NCBI GenBank assembly: GCA_964359435.1
Contig: CAYHSY010000008.1
Span: forward strand, 1 to 22,550
DNA length: 22,550 nucleotides
From: CAYHSY01 sp964359435
GTDB taxonomy: Bacteria > Patescibacteriota > Minisyncoccia > UBA6257 > JAUSGH01
Direction: 5' to 3'
Under the pieces are notes generated by a model. That model was not told the origin of the DNA. It worked only from the letters and a program-made list of their open reading frames with translations, and made no database searches. Position numbers and translations under genes: made by a program. Below, piece by piece: positions 1-6,670 of this stretch. Within the stretch, counting starts at the first letter, position 1; the number at the start of each line of letters is the position of its first letter.

Positions 1-306
1 GTTGCCGCGAAGTTTTGCAAGGAAATTATTCTGACCAATGAAGACCCGTTTGACGAGCCGCCTATGCAAATTTTGGAAGACATTGAAAAGGGCATCTTTG
101 GGGCGGCGCGGGAGATACAATATGAAAAGATTTTGGATCGGCGGGAGGCGATCGCCAAGGCCATCGCGATAGCCGCGCCAGGCGACGCGGTGGTTTTGAC
201 CGGCAAGGGGAGTGAACAGTCCATCCGCATGGCCGGTGGAAAGAAACTGCCCTGGAACGAACGAGCGGTGGTGGAGCAAATTCTGGGGGTAGGAACTAGG
301 AACTAG
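1..306 (+). CDS. murE: Mur ligase C-terminal fragment (MurE-like, partial)
   Basis: This is the 3' end of a gene that starts before the window; the reading frame is open from base 1 to the TAG at 304-306, giving 101 residues. It holds the last part of a Mur ligase, the cytoplasmic ATP-dependent enzymes that add amino acids to the UDP-MurNAc peptide of peptidoglycan. Visible marks are LTNEDPFDEPPMQILEDI, which matches the MurE region just after the DNPR-type motif, and KGSEQSIRMAGGKKLPWNER, which matches the GKGHE...GKKIPFDDRE region close to the MurE C terminus. The His of GKGHE is Ser here. The ATP-binding and central domains are outside the window, so the exact ligase and the added residue (Lys or diaminopimelate) cannot be decided. 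The last four residues (GTRN) come from a short direct repeat and look like an eroded or extended end. Confidence 0.8.
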   Translation, partial: VAAKFCKEIILTNEDPFDEPPMQILEDIEKGIFGAAREIQYEKILDRREAIAKAIAIAAPGDAVVLTGKGSEQSIRMAGGKKLPWNERAVVEQILGVGTRN

Positions 307-307
307 G
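292..307 (+). repeat. Short direct repeat at the murE stop codon
   Basis: The octamer AGGAACTA occurs twice in direct tandem (about 292-306), followed by another AGG. The first copies are translated as the last residues of the Mur ligase and the repeat supplies the TAG stop. It may come from replication slippage; no function is evident. Confidence 0.5.
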
Positions 308-369
308 TTTTATGGTATAGGGTGGGATGCGTGGCGGCCAAAGAGGTTAAAATTTACCACGTCAATTAA

Positions 370-411
370 ATTTACTCTAGTATCCCACGATCGTATGATA
401 CTAGAGTAAAT
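370..411. repeat. 42-bp near-perfect palindrome
   Basis: Left arm ATTTACTCTAGTATC (370-384) pairs perfectly with GATACTAGAGTAAAT (397-411). The spacer contains ACGATCGT (387-394), which is itself palindromic about the same centre at 390/391. Only the two base pairs between the arms and this core fail to match, so 19 of 21 half-site positions are symmetric. It lies between the Mur ligase and the beta-CASP gene with no T-run after it, so it is not a simple intrinsic terminator. It could be a binding site for a dimeric or tetrameric regulator, a small mobile-element remnant, or an RNA stem. Confidence 0.85.
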
Positions 412-436
412 AATAAATAGAATAGATAGCTGGATC

Positions 437-585
437 GGGGGTATTTTATTCTCCCTTTGTAAAAAGGGAGTACCGCCGCAGGCGGGGAGGGATTTCTAAA
501 AATCCTCCGGCTCGTGGGCTCGCCACCTCCTTTTCCAAAGGAGGAATAAAAAATACCGAGATTGCTTCGCAGGGCCTCGCAATGA
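437..585. repeat. Compound hairpin repeat (MITE/REP-like) upstream of the beta-CASP gene
   Basis: Five stem-loops follow one another: CTCCCTTT/AAAGGGAG (451-470), CCGCC/GGCGG (473-485), GGAGGGATTT/AAATCCTCC with one bulge (486-508), CCTCCTTT/AAAGGAGG (526-544) and ATTGC/GCAAT (561-583). The first four are flanked by an imperfect terminal inverted repeat, GGTATTTTATT (about 439-450) against AATAAAAAATACC (545-557). The CCTCC...GGAGG core recurs inside two genes further along the window (5460-5498 and 8697-8744). No transposase is present. It looks like a non-autonomous repeated element; copies elsewhere in the genome would be expected. Confidence 0.75.
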
Positions 586-591
586 CATAAT
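583..591 (+). promoter_or_regulatory. Extended -10 promoter of the beta-CASP gene
   Basis: TGACATAAT reads as TG-N-CATAAT, an extended -10 element. It ends 7 nt before the ATG at 599. The TGACA part is also the end of the upstream repeat, so the repeat may have supplied part of the promoter. The ATG codons at 590 and 593 overlap or abut the -10 box and would not be in the transcript. Confidence 0.5.
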
Positions 592-598
592 GATGTAT

Positions 599-1945
599 AT
601 GCGAATTACTTTCCATGGGGGGGTGGGGATGGTGACGGGCGCGAATTATCTGCTCCAGTCCGGCGATACCAAGATTTTAGTGGACTGCGGTTTGATGCAA
701 GGCAGTAATTTTTGTGAACGGATGAACTGGGATAAATTTCCTTACAAACCGGCGGAGATCGCGGCGGTTTTTATAACTCATGCCCATATTGACCACACGG
801 GGCGATTGCCAAAACTATACAAAGACGGATTTAGAGGAGAGATTTATTCCACGCCCCCCACGCGGGATTTTGCCGAACAAATGCTGTTCGATTCGGAGCA
901 CGTTCTTTCACAGGATGCCAAAAAATTAAAAAAACCGATGCTATATGGACTGGACGAAGTAGCGGGCGTGATGGGTCTGTGGCAGGGCATCGAATATCAT
1001 AAAACATTGGAGAAGGGGCCTTTCAAAATCACTTTTTATAATGCCGGGCATATTTTGGGGTCAGGTATCATAGTCATCGAGGCGGAAGGCAAAAAAATCG
1101 CTTTTTCCGGTGATTTGGGGAACAGCCCTGCGCCGATCATCGGCAATGCTGAAAAATTGCACGAGACGGACTATGCCGTGGTGGAGTCCACCTACGGCGA
1201 TCGTTTGCACGAAGAAACGCCCATGCGTAAGGAGGTGCTGGAAGATATGATAGAAGACGTGGTCAAGATGAAAGGCGTGTTGATGATCCCGGCTTTTGCC
1301 ATGGAACGCACGCAGGAGATGCTCTATGAAATAAATAGCTTGGTGGAGCAGGGCAGGATCCCGCGGGTTCCGATTTTTATCGACAGCCCGTTGGCCATCA
1401 AGCTTACGGCGGTGTATAAAAAATATGCCAGTTATTACGACGCCATGACTCGCGCGGCGATTGCCGGCGGGGACGCGATCTTTAATTTTCCGGGCCTTCG
1501 CATGACGCTCACAACCGAAGAATCCAAGTCCATCAACGATGTGCCGGCTCCGAAAGTGATTATTGCCGGCTCCGGCATGTCTAACGGCGGGCGTATTTTA
1601 CACCACGAGTCGCGTTATCTTTCTGACCCAAACAGTTTGATTTTGTTTATCGGTTACCAAGCGCATGGAACTCTGGGTAGGCAAATTTTGGACGGCGAAA
1701 AAACGGTTAAGATTTTTGGCGAGGAGGTGGCGGTGAATTGTAGGGTTAGGAATGTGCCGGGTTATTCGGCGCACGCGGACCAGGCCCAACTTTTGGCTTG
1801 GCTATTCCCTTTGCGGCAGAGTGTTAAGAAATTATTCATTACGCAGGGCGAGAGCGGCGCCTCCGACGCGTTGGCACAGAAGGTGCGGGATGAGTTGGCG
1901 ATGGAGACGGTGGTGCCCGGGAAAGGGGAAGAATTTCAAATTTGA
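599..1945 (+). CDS. Beta-CASP metallo-beta-lactamase RNA-processing nuclease (CPSF-like)
   Basis: The product (448 residues) belongs to the metallo-beta-lactamase superfamily with beta-CASP and RMMBL parts, typically zinc-dependent cytoplasmic nucleases acting on RNA (YSH1/CPSF-73/RNase J relatives). From the start at 599 the visible motifs are HAHIDH (61-66), AGHILGSG (149-156), SGDLG (170-174), the beta-CASP segment with PAFAMERTQE (231-240) and IDSPLA (261-266), GSGMSNGGR (324-332), and SAHADQ near 390-395. The full catalytic set is therefore present. Start 599 is preferred to the in-frame ATGs at 590 and 593 because MRITFHGG fits the family N terminus and the -10 box ends 7 nt before it. 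No Shine-Dalgarno sequence is seen. The gene stands alone between the repeat region and the SLOG-like operon. Exact substrate is not determinable. Confidence 0.92.
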   Translation: MRITFHGGVGMVTGANYLLQSGDTKILVDCGLMQGSNFCERMNWDKFPYKPAEIAAVFITHAHIDHTGRLPKLYKDGFRGEIYSTPPTRDFAEQMLFDSEHVLSQDAKKLKKPMLYGLDEVAGVMGLWQGIEYHKTLEKGPFKITFYNAGHILGSGIIVIEAEGKKIAFSGDLGNSPAPIIGNAEKLHETDYAVVESTYGDRLHEETPMRKEVLEDMIEDVVKMKGVLMIPAFAMERTQEMLYEINSLVEQGRIPRVPIFIDSPLAIKLTAVYKKYASYYDAMTRAAIAGGDAIFNFPGLRMTLTTEESKSINDVPAPKVIIAGSGMSNGGRILHHESRYLSDPNSLILFIGYQAHGTLGRQILDGEKTVKIFGEEVAVNCRVRNVPGYSAHADQAQLLAWLFPLRQSVKKLFITQGESGASDALAQKVRDELAMETVVPGKGEEFQI

Positions 1946-1971
1946 AATTGAAAAGTCGAAATTAAAAATTA

Positions 1972-1980
1972 TGGTATGAT
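1972..1980 (+). promoter_or_regulatory. Extended -10 promoter of the SLOG-like operon
   Basis: TGGTATGAT (TG-N-TATGAT) ends 9 nt before the ATG at 1990. The stretch TATGATTTATAG is shared with the promoter at 21225-21236, which supports both. A transcript from here would start at most a few bases before the start codon. Confidence 0.55.
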
Positions 1981-1989
1981 TTATAGACA

Positions 1990-2625
1990 ATGGCTATCAA
2001 AAATAACATCAAAACATCGCTTGCGTCGCAGATTTTGCCGTATCATCATTTGAAGTACAAGATTTGTATTTCCGGAGCGGCGGAGACCGGACATTGCGCG
2101 CCGGATGCCTTGGAAAAAGCGGAAGAGTTGGGGCGGGAAATTGCCAAACGCGGCATGGTGCTTGTGACGGGTGCGACTATTGGTATTCCTTATTGGGCGG
2201 CGAAAGGAGCCAAATCCGCAGGCGGAATTGTAATAGGGTTGTCGCCGGCGGCCTCTGAAGCGGCGCACCTCAAGACCTATCATTTGCCGACTGACTATCA
2301 TGATCTGATTATTTATACCGGCTTTGAATACTCCGGGCGCAATTTACTTCTCACGCGTTCGGCGGACGCAGTCATAACAATTTGCGGCCGCATGGGTACT
2401 TTAAATGAATTTACAATTGCGTTTGAAGACCAAAAGGTCTGCGGCGTTTTGGAGGGTACTGGTGGCATGGCTGATATGCTCCGTGATATATTGGAAAAAT
2501 CCCATCGGGGCATGGGTAAGACCATTTTTTCCAAGGATATTCCGACTTTGCTTGATATGGTGGAAAGGGCAATAGGCGAAGAGAAAAAAAGGAATGGGAA
2601 TGGCGGAGGAGGGGTCCGCGGCTAG
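1990..2625 (+). CDS. SLOG/LOG-like Rossmann-fold protein (TIGR00725-type)
   Basis: This 211-residue protein looks like a member of the SLOG superfamily, which includes LOG cytokinin-type phosphoribohydrolases, former 'lysine decarboxylase' proteins and nucleotide sensors. It starts with a beta strand and loop (YKICISGAAETG, 23-34), carries GREIAKRGMVLVTGA (48-62), and has GRMGTLNEF at 133-141, the counterpart of the PGGxGTxxE nucleotide/phosphoribosyl motif. The expected GG is replaced by GR while the Glu is kept, which is seen in the TIGR00725 subgroup. It is probably a soluble cytoplasmic nucleotide-binding protein. It heads a tight co-directional run with the EF-like protein, MgtC and the permease, but the link is positional only. 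The biochemical role is unknown. Confidence 0.75.
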   Translation: MAIKNNIKTSLASQILPYHHLKYKICISGAAETGHCAPDALEKAEELGREIAKRGMVLVTGATIGIPYWAAKGAKSAGGIVIGLSPAASEAAHLKTYHLPTDYHDLIIYTGFEYSGRNLLLTRSADAVITICGRMGTLNEFTIAFEDQKVCGVLEGTGGMADMLRDILEKSHRGMGKTIFSKDIPTLLDMVERAIGEEKKRNGNGGGGVRG

Positions 2626-2656
2626 TCGTAAAAATTTAAATATAAAAAATTTAGAC

Positions 2657-3055
2657 ATGAAGAAAAAAAATGTTAAGAGAATAAAGAAGGTTGCGAAGAA
2701 GACGGTTAAAAAATCAAAGAGGGTGGTTAGGAAAGTCGTTAAGAAAGCAAAAAAGCGCGTGGTTAAAAAATCTATGCCAAAGAAGGCCAAGGCGGCGGCC
2801 AAGGCGCCGACGGGCAAAAAAATTGGCGCGGTCACGCATTTTTATGGCAATATCTCCGTGGGTATCGTAAAGTTTTCCAAGCCGGTAGCTCTGGGCGCCG
2901 TCATCCGTTTTATGGGCGCTACGACGGATTTTTCTCAAACGGTGGATTCCATGCAGTTTGACCATAAAGAAATTACCCTGGCTCCAGCCGGGCAAGAGGT
3001 GGGGCTTAAGGTGAAGAAAAAGGTTCGTGAAGGCGACGAAATCTACGAACAATAA
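2657..3055 (+). CDS. Translation elongation factor-like protein with lysine-rich N-terminal tail
   Basis: The C-terminal part (about residues 55-132) resembles EF-Tu domain 2 and the small 'translation elongation factor-like' proteins common in candidate-phyla genomes. Marks are IGAVTHFYGNISVGIVKF, then TDFSQTVDSMQFDHKEI, and the ending VGLKVKKKVREGDEIYEQ. It has no GTPase domain, so it is a stand-alone beta barrel, not an elongation factor. Residues 1-54 are almost all Lys, Arg, Val and Ala, like a histone-H1-type tail, suggesting nucleic-acid or ribosome binding. I chose ATG 2657, which begins the basic tail directly. An in-frame ATG at 2594 would overlap the SLOG-like gene and add 21 unremarkable residues, and ATG 2774 would remove most of the tail. 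The next gene begins 4 nt after the stop. Confidence 0.75.
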   Translation: MKKKNVKRIKKVAKKTVKKSKRVVRKVVKKAKKRVVKKSMPKKAKAAAKAPTGKKIGAVTHFYGNISVGIVKFSKPVALGAVIRFMGATTDFSQTVDSMQFDHKEITLAPAGQEVGLKVKKKVREGDEIYEQ

Positions 3056-3059
3056 ATTA

Positions 3060-3542
3060 ATGGAGGTTATTTTTAGTCCGGAAAACTTAGGGCTGCTGAA
3101 GCAGTTATCAGTCGCTTTGCTGTTGGGCGCTTCTATCGGCGCGGAACGGCGTCTGGCGCATAAAACCGCCGGTATGCGCACATTCGCGTTGGTTGCTTTG
3201 GGCTCGGCGCTTTTCACTATTATTTCAGTCGTGGCTTTCGCCGATTACGCGGGTCGTCCCGGTTTTGATCCGTCGCGCATAGCTTCGCAGATCGTGGTGG
3301 GCATCGGGTTTTTGGGCGCGGGTCTTATTGTATTTAAAGAGTCCAAAGTTAGAGGTCTTACAACCGCGGCCGGGCTGTGGGTAACGGCCGCGATCGGCAT
3401 GGCCGCGGGATATAAACTTTATGTTTTAGCCGTGTTCGCGACTATTTTGACGCTTCTGATATTTCTGGTTTTGTGGTTTTTGGAATATAAATATCTGACT
3501 CGAGTGCCTTTTGAGCTGCATAAAGAAGAGGGCAATGATTAG
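3060..3542 (+). CDS. mgtC: MgtC/SapB family membrane protein
   Basis: This 160-residue protein has four to five hydrophobic helices and the MgtC/SapB N-terminal signature: LLLGASIGAERRLAHKTAGM, then RTFALVALGSALFT, then the glycine-rich GIGFLGAGLIVF and VRGLTTAAGLWVTAAIGMAAG. Family members are inner-membrane proteins tied to magnesium homeostasis and, in some pathogens, to control of F-type ATPase; many have no defined role. Only the membrane domain is present; the C-terminal soluble domain of Salmonella MgtC is missing, as in most family members. ATG 3060 is preferred over an upstream start at 3027 because the upstream one lies inside the preceding gene. The next gene overlaps its 3' end by 8 nt, which suggests translational coupling. 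Confidence 0.88.
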   Translation: MEVIFSPENLGLLKQLSVALLLGASIGAERRLAHKTAGMRTFALVALGSALFTIISVVAFADYAGRPGFDPSRIASQIVVGIGFLGAGLIVFKESKVRGLTTAAGLWVTAAIGMAAGYKLYVLAVFATILTLLIFLVLWFLEYKYLTRVPFELHKEEGND

Positions 3543-4683
3543 TTTATATAAAGACTTTTTATTACCGACAGGTTTGTTGGCCGGGGCGATCATCGGGGCC
3601 GGTGTCTTTGCTTTGCCTTATGTTTTTATGACCGCCGGCTTGGTTACCGGTTTCGCGTATCTGGGGCTCGCGGCTGTAATATACTCTTTGATTCACTTGA
3701 TGTACGCGGATGTGATTTTACGGACGCCCGACCGGCATAGGTTCCCGGGTTATATTAAAGAGTATTTAGGCGAAGGAGCGTTCGCGCTCTCGATTTTCAT
3801 GGCAGTCGTGGAGATGCTTCTGGTTTTGACGATTTATCTCATACTTTCGGTCAGTTTTACGGCACTTCTCGGCGGAGACACCGAGTCAATTTTTAACTTG
3901 GTTTTATTTTGGCTGGTTGGTTCGTGCGGCATATTATTTAGCGCCAGATCGCTTGCGGCCGCCAATTTTTGGGTCACCGGCGGCATCGCGGCCATTATTT
4001 TTACGATTTTTGGTTTGGGAGCGCCGCAGCTTGGTCAAATTGATTGGTTTGATTTTACTTTTAATTTTAACGAGTTGTTGCTGCCCCTGTCCCCGATTCT
4101 TTTCGCGCTTTCCGGCCGGGTCGCCATCTCCGCCTTGGTTGATTACGTTCGTGAGCGGCCGGAATCGGCCGCGATTTTAAGGCGGGCCATCTGGGCGGGG
4201 ACGCTTCTGCCGGCCTTTTTTTATGCCTTGTTTATTGTGGGGGTCATCGCGCTTTCACCGTCTGTTTCAGAAGATGCCGTTTCCGGTTTAAGAGGCGCTG
4301 TCGGCGAGTCATTCATGGGCATCGTCGGCATTTTAGGGTTTTTGTCGCTTATTAGCTCTTACGCCGTTGTCGGGTTTGATGTGCGTAAAATTTTGCGTGA
4401 TGATTTGAATTTTCCGTCCGGGGCGGCCGTGGCGGTCACCATAGCAACTCCGTTACTCCTTTATTTTTTGGGAGTTCAGCAATTTCTGCGATCGGTGAGT
4501 TTTGTGGGCGGAGTGTTTTTGGCTTTGGAAGGTATCTTTGTAGTTTGGATGTGGCGGAGGGCTGATAAGCAACTCACAACTTCAAGCTCGCTTTTGCCGC
4601 GCGGTTCCGTCTTTGCCGCGCCTTTTATGATCGCGGTATTTTTGTTGGCTTTGGGCAACGAAATTTTTAAAATTTTGAGTTAA
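3535..4683 (+). CDS. APC-superfamily amino-acid permease (Trp/Tyr permease-like)
   Basis: The product (382 residues) is very hydrophobic, with about 11 predicted transmembrane helices. The N terminus carries LLAGAIIGAGVFALPYVF, the unwound glycine-rich first helix typical of APC-fold transporters (IGAGIFALP in the HAAAP aromatic amino-acid and Trp/Tyr permease families). This points to proton-coupled uptake of an amino acid, which an auxotrophic organism would need, but the substrate cannot be read from the sequence. ATG 3535 overlaps the mgtC end, so the two genes are likely translated in a coupled way. The size is close to the roughly 400 residues usual for the family. No terminator is seen after it and the next gene follows 9 nt later. 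Confidence 0.75.
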   Translation: MISLYKDFLLPTGLLAGAIIGAGVFALPYVFMTAGLVTGFAYLGLAAVIYSLIHLMYADVILRTPDRHRFPGYIKEYLGEGAFALSIFMAVVEMLLVLTIYLILSVSFTALLGGDTESIFNLVLFWLVGSCGILFSARSLAAANFWVTGGIAAIIFTIFGLGAPQLGQIDWFDFTFNFNELLLPLSPILFALSGRVAISALVDYVRERPESAAILRRAIWAGTLLPAFFYALFIVGVIALSPSVSEDAVSGLRGAVGESFMGIVGILGFLSLISSYAVVGFDVRKILRDDLNFPSGAAVAVTIATPLLLYFLGVQQFLRSVSFVGGVFLALEGIFVVWMWRRADKQLTTSSSLLPRGSVFAAPFMIAVFLLALGNEIFKILS

Positions 4684-4692
4684 GATAAAAAT

Positions 4693-5223
4693 ATGCCCAA
4701 TCTTTTTGGCAGACCGTTTAAGGTCCCTGTGCCTAAAAAATCAGCCGCGGAGGCGGAGGAGTTCGGTCCGGGTAAAAAGGGCCTTCTGTTGTGCAAGGGT
4801 TGCGGGGCGGTTTATTTCAAAAAACATTGGCATGAAAACTTGGAGGCCTTGAATAAAGCGGAAGAGGTCTCTTTTGAAAAAGGCGCGCCGACCAAGCCGG
4901 CGATTTGTCCGGCTTGCTCGCTGATTGGCGGGCATCAATATGAGGGGAGGGTTACCATAAAAAATGTTCCGGCCAAAGATGCCAACGAATTAGAAGGCGT
5001 TATACGCAACTTCGCCGCCTATCTCGAGGATCGTGATCCAATGGACCGGTTGATTGAGATTAAAAAATCCGGAGGCGATTGGCTTATAACCTTTACGGAA
5101 AATCAGGCGGCCAACAAGTTGGCTAAGAAAATCGCCGATGTTTTTCCGGCAGCATCGTTTCGCGCCAGGTTTGCGCCGGAGCCGTCCGATGTGGCGGAGG
5201 CGACGGTTGAGTTTTCCGAGTAA
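4693..5223 (+). CDS. Zinc-ribbon protein of the BCAM0308/NMD3-like type
   Basis: This 176-residue soluble protein has two Cys pairs, CKGCG (about 34-38) and CPAC (about 73-76), which would form one zinc ribbon. The rest, from RVTIKNVP to the C terminus, contains DRDPMDRLIEIKKSGGDWLI followed by ENQAANKLAKKIADVF and a beta-rich end. That order (zinc ribbon, then an RI.I....W.ITTT...LA.KI segment) matches BCAM0308-family proteins and recalls the zinc-binding part of archaeal NMD3, a 60S export/ribosome-associated factor. A ribosome or RNA link is an inference only. TAAGAT at 4681-4686 ends 6 nt before the ATG, the same spacing as at other gene heads here, so it may be transcribed on its own. 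It is followed after 14 nt by the O-antigen ligase-like gene. Confidence 0.6.
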   Translation: MPNLFGRPFKVPVPKKSAAEAEEFGPGKKGLLLCKGCGAVYFKKHWHENLEALNKAEEVSFEKGAPTKPAICPACSLIGGHQYEGRVTIKNVPAKDANELEGVIRNFAAYLEDRDPMDRLIEIKKSGGDWLITFTENQAANKLAKKIADVFPAASFRARFAPEPSDVAEATVEFSE

Positions 5224-5237
5224 TTACCAAAATTATC

Positions 5238-6641
5238 ATGCAAAGTTTTCTCGCGCCAATTTTTTATTTTTTGGTTTTTGCGATTCCTTTCGGAACGCGT
5301 AAGTTGATTTGGCAGTTTACGGAGGGCTTCCATGAATACGAAGCAGTTTTCTTCTATGGGACGGATGTTTTATTAATATTGGTGCCTGTATTGTTTTGGA
5401 TGATCTCTTACTTACGCCTACCCCTTCAGGAGAAGGACGAGGAAGAAGGGGATTTGTTTCCTCCCTCTCGAAGAGGGGGAGGATTAAGGTGGGGGTTTTG
5501 GGCGCTATCAGCTTTTATTCTATTATCCGCTACCTCCGTCTTTTTTGCCGTTTCTAAATGGTCGGCTGTTTATCAACTGGCGCGCCTGGCTATGCTTGTT
5601 GTTTTCGCTTTTGTCTCCGCGCGATTGTTGCGTGACGGCATTGTTTCTTTGCGTAATGTTTTTGTGGCGTTGGGGTTTTCGGCGGTTTTTCAGGCGTTCA
5701 TCGGATTTTTTCAGTTTGTCGCCCAAAAAAGTTTAGGGTTACGGTTCTTAGGCGAATCGTTTTTGAACACGGAGATGGCCGGTGTGGCCAAGATCGCCGT
5801 GGAAGGCGGAAGATATTTACGCGCTTATGGCACTTTGCCGCACCCAAACGTGCTGGGGGCGTTTTTGGTAATAGGGCTTTTGAGCTTGTGCGGTCTCGCT
5901 TTATCGCACGAATCACGAAAGGATACGAATTTACGAATAAAAAATATTTTTATATTGCTTGGCATAGCATGTATAACTTTTGGATTGGTTCTGACATTTT
6001 CGCGCGCCGCTTGGCTGGTTGCGATTTTTTCCGTGCTGGCGATTACCGGTTGGGGATTTTTGAATAGAGAGCGGCGGTCGCGGGCGCTGGGATTGCTGTT
6101 GATGTTTAGTTTTTCTGCGGTATTAGCCATCGCTCCTATCCGCGATTTAGTTTTTGTAAGGGCCGGAGTGTCGGTAACGGAGCCGGCTGTCACGGCGCGT
6201 CTCGCATATAATGATTTGGCCCGGGATTTGATCAAAGAAAAACCCTGGGGCGTGGGGCTCGGCAACCAGGTTCTGTATTCCGTTAAAAATGGACTTTACC
6301 AAAAATTGGGCATGAATGAGGTGTGGATGTGGCAACCGATACATAATTTGTACTTACTAATCATTGCCGAAACAGGCATAATTGCCGGCGCAGTGTTTTT
6401 TGCGTTTTTATTTAGTTTGTTAATTTCTAATGACTTAAAATCGTCATCCCCTGAGTCCCGCCTGGAGGGACGAAGCATCTCATTGATAATGCTTCTGGTT
6501 TTGTTGATTTTGGGTTTATTCGACCATTATCTTTGGACCCTGAACGCCGGACAGTTGATGTTGTGGCTCATAATCGGTATAATAATGGGGTCCGGCCCTC
6601 GCAAGCATGGCTTGCGAGGGCGGCACTCGGAAAATATATAA
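5238..6641 (+). CDS. O-antigen ligase/polymerase-like membrane protein (Wzy/WaaL type)
   Basis: This 467-residue protein has about 10-12 hydrophobic segments. The family signatures are RYLRAYGTLPHPNVLGAFLV near 195, FSRAAWL near 255, and QPIHNLYLLIIAETGIIAG near 370, the conserved His in the large periplasmic loop of Wzy_C ligases. Such proteins join or polymerise surface glycans at the outer face of the membrane, so this one likely takes part in the glycan coat. It is odd in carrying several low-complexity, hydrophilic insertions that coincide with DNA hairpins: residues about 62-88, 223-235 (HESRKDTNLRIKN), 402-416 and 453-467. All keep the frame and fall in loops or at the end, so the transmembrane core and the signature motifs survive. 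Its stop codon lies inside an AT-rich hairpin (6632-6660) just before tRNA-Arg. Confidence 0.85.
   Translation: MQSFLAPIFYFLVFAIPFGTRKLIWQFTEGFHEYEAVFFYGTDVLLILVPVLFWMISYLRLPLQEKDEEEGDLFPPSRRGGGLRWGFWALSAFILLSATSVFFAVSKWSAVYQLARLAMLVVFAFVSARLLRDGIVSLRNVFVALGFSAVFQAFIGFFQFVAQKSLGLRFLGESFLNTEMAGVAKIAVEGGRYLRAYGTLPHPNVLGAFLVIGLLSLCGLALSHESRKDTNLRIKNIFILLGIACITFGLVLTFSRAAWLVAIFSVLAITGWGFLNRERRSRALGLLLMFSFSAVLAIAPIRDLVFVRAGVSVTEPAVTARLAYNDLARDLIKEKPWGVGLGNQVLYSVKNGLYQKLGMNEVWMWQPIHNLYLLIIAETGIIAGAVFFAFLFSLLISNDLKSSSPESRLEGRSISLIMLLVLLILGLFDHYLWTLNAGQLMLWLIIGIIMGSGPRKHGLRGRHSENI
5421..5498 (+). repeat. Palindromic repeat inside the O-antigen ligase-like gene (copy 1)
   Basis: Two adjacent hairpins occur: CCCCTTC (5421-5427) with GAAGGGG (5445-5451), and CCTCCCTCT with AGAGGGGGAGG (5460-5480, two unpaired G). 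The second runs on into ATTAAGGTGGGGG. In reverse complement this segment closely matches the endoQ copy at 8697-8735 (CCCCCACCTTAGTCCTCC), so they are the same element in opposite orientations. It is translated as about 26 hydrophilic residues (including PPSRRGGGLRWG) between two membrane helices. Confidence 0.8.
5905..5941 (+). repeat. Probable CACGAAT-type repeat inside the O-antigen ligase-like gene
   Basis: CACGAATCACGAAAGG followed by ATACGAATTTACGAATAA contains four spaced ACGAA(A/T) units. It encodes the polar stretch HESRKDTNLRIKN between two hydrophobic helices. A weaker similar string (GATACGGATATACGAAATT) lies at about 14154-14172 in front of polX. It looks like another in-frame repeat insertion but is less certain than the hairpin elements. 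Confidence 0.45.
6443..6483 (+). repeat. CGTCATCC...GGGACGAAGCATCTC repeat inside the O-antigen ligase-like gene
   Basis: The string begins CGTCATCCCCTGAGTCCC and ends GGAGGGACGAAGCATCTC, with GTCCC/GGGAC arms. I recognise this as the layout of a widespread bacterial repeat type (CGTCATCCTGAGTCCC...GGGACGAAGGATCTC) that is normally intergenic. Here it is translated in frame as SSSPESRLEGRSIS in a loop before the last membrane helices. Confidence 0.65.
6595..6621 (+). repeat. Perfect hairpin at the 3' end of the O-antigen ligase-like gene
   Basis: GCCCTCGCAAGC (6595-6606) and GCTTGCGAGGGC (6610-6621) form a perfect 12-bp stem with a 3-nt loop. It encodes the basic tail GPRKHGLRGRHSENI. Its outer seven pairs (GCCCTCG/CGAGGGC) are identical to the acceptor stem of the tRNA-Arg that starts 50 nt downstream. 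Confidence 0.8.
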
Positions 6642-6660
6642 ATTACTAATTTATATATTT
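6632..6660 (+). repeat. AT-rich hairpin over the stop codon, before tRNA-Arg
   Basis: AAATATATAAATT (6632-6644) and AATTTATATATTT (6648-6660) form a perfect 13-bp stem with loop ACT. The TAA stop (6639-6641) is in the left arm. It may protect or process the mRNA end or separate the gene from the tRNA; it lacks the G/C stem of a typical terminator. Confidence 0.65.
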
Positions 6661-6670
6661 ATCCTCGTTT

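Noticed and set aside
312..349. TGGTATAGG after murE, followed by an ATG at 328 (possible promoter and small gene)
   Set aside because: The frame from 328 stops after seven codons (MRGGQRG) and nothing else follows before the palindrome; the -10 match is weak.
437..585. CRISPR array or riboswitch in the first intergenic region
   Set aside because: The hairpins differ from each other and are not regularly spaced direct repeats; no known riboswitch core or associated genes are seen.
2594..2656. Upstream ATG 2594 as start of the EF-like protein
   Set aside because: It overlaps the SLOG-like gene by 32 nt and adds residues without family resemblance; not excluded, but ATG 2657 is simpler.
2401..3217. 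Two long - strand open frames (144 and 167 codons) across the EF-like and mgtC genes
   Set aside because: They are opposite the lysine-rich coding sequence (AAG/AAA reads as Phe/Leu on the other strand) and show no family motif; the + strand genes are well supported.
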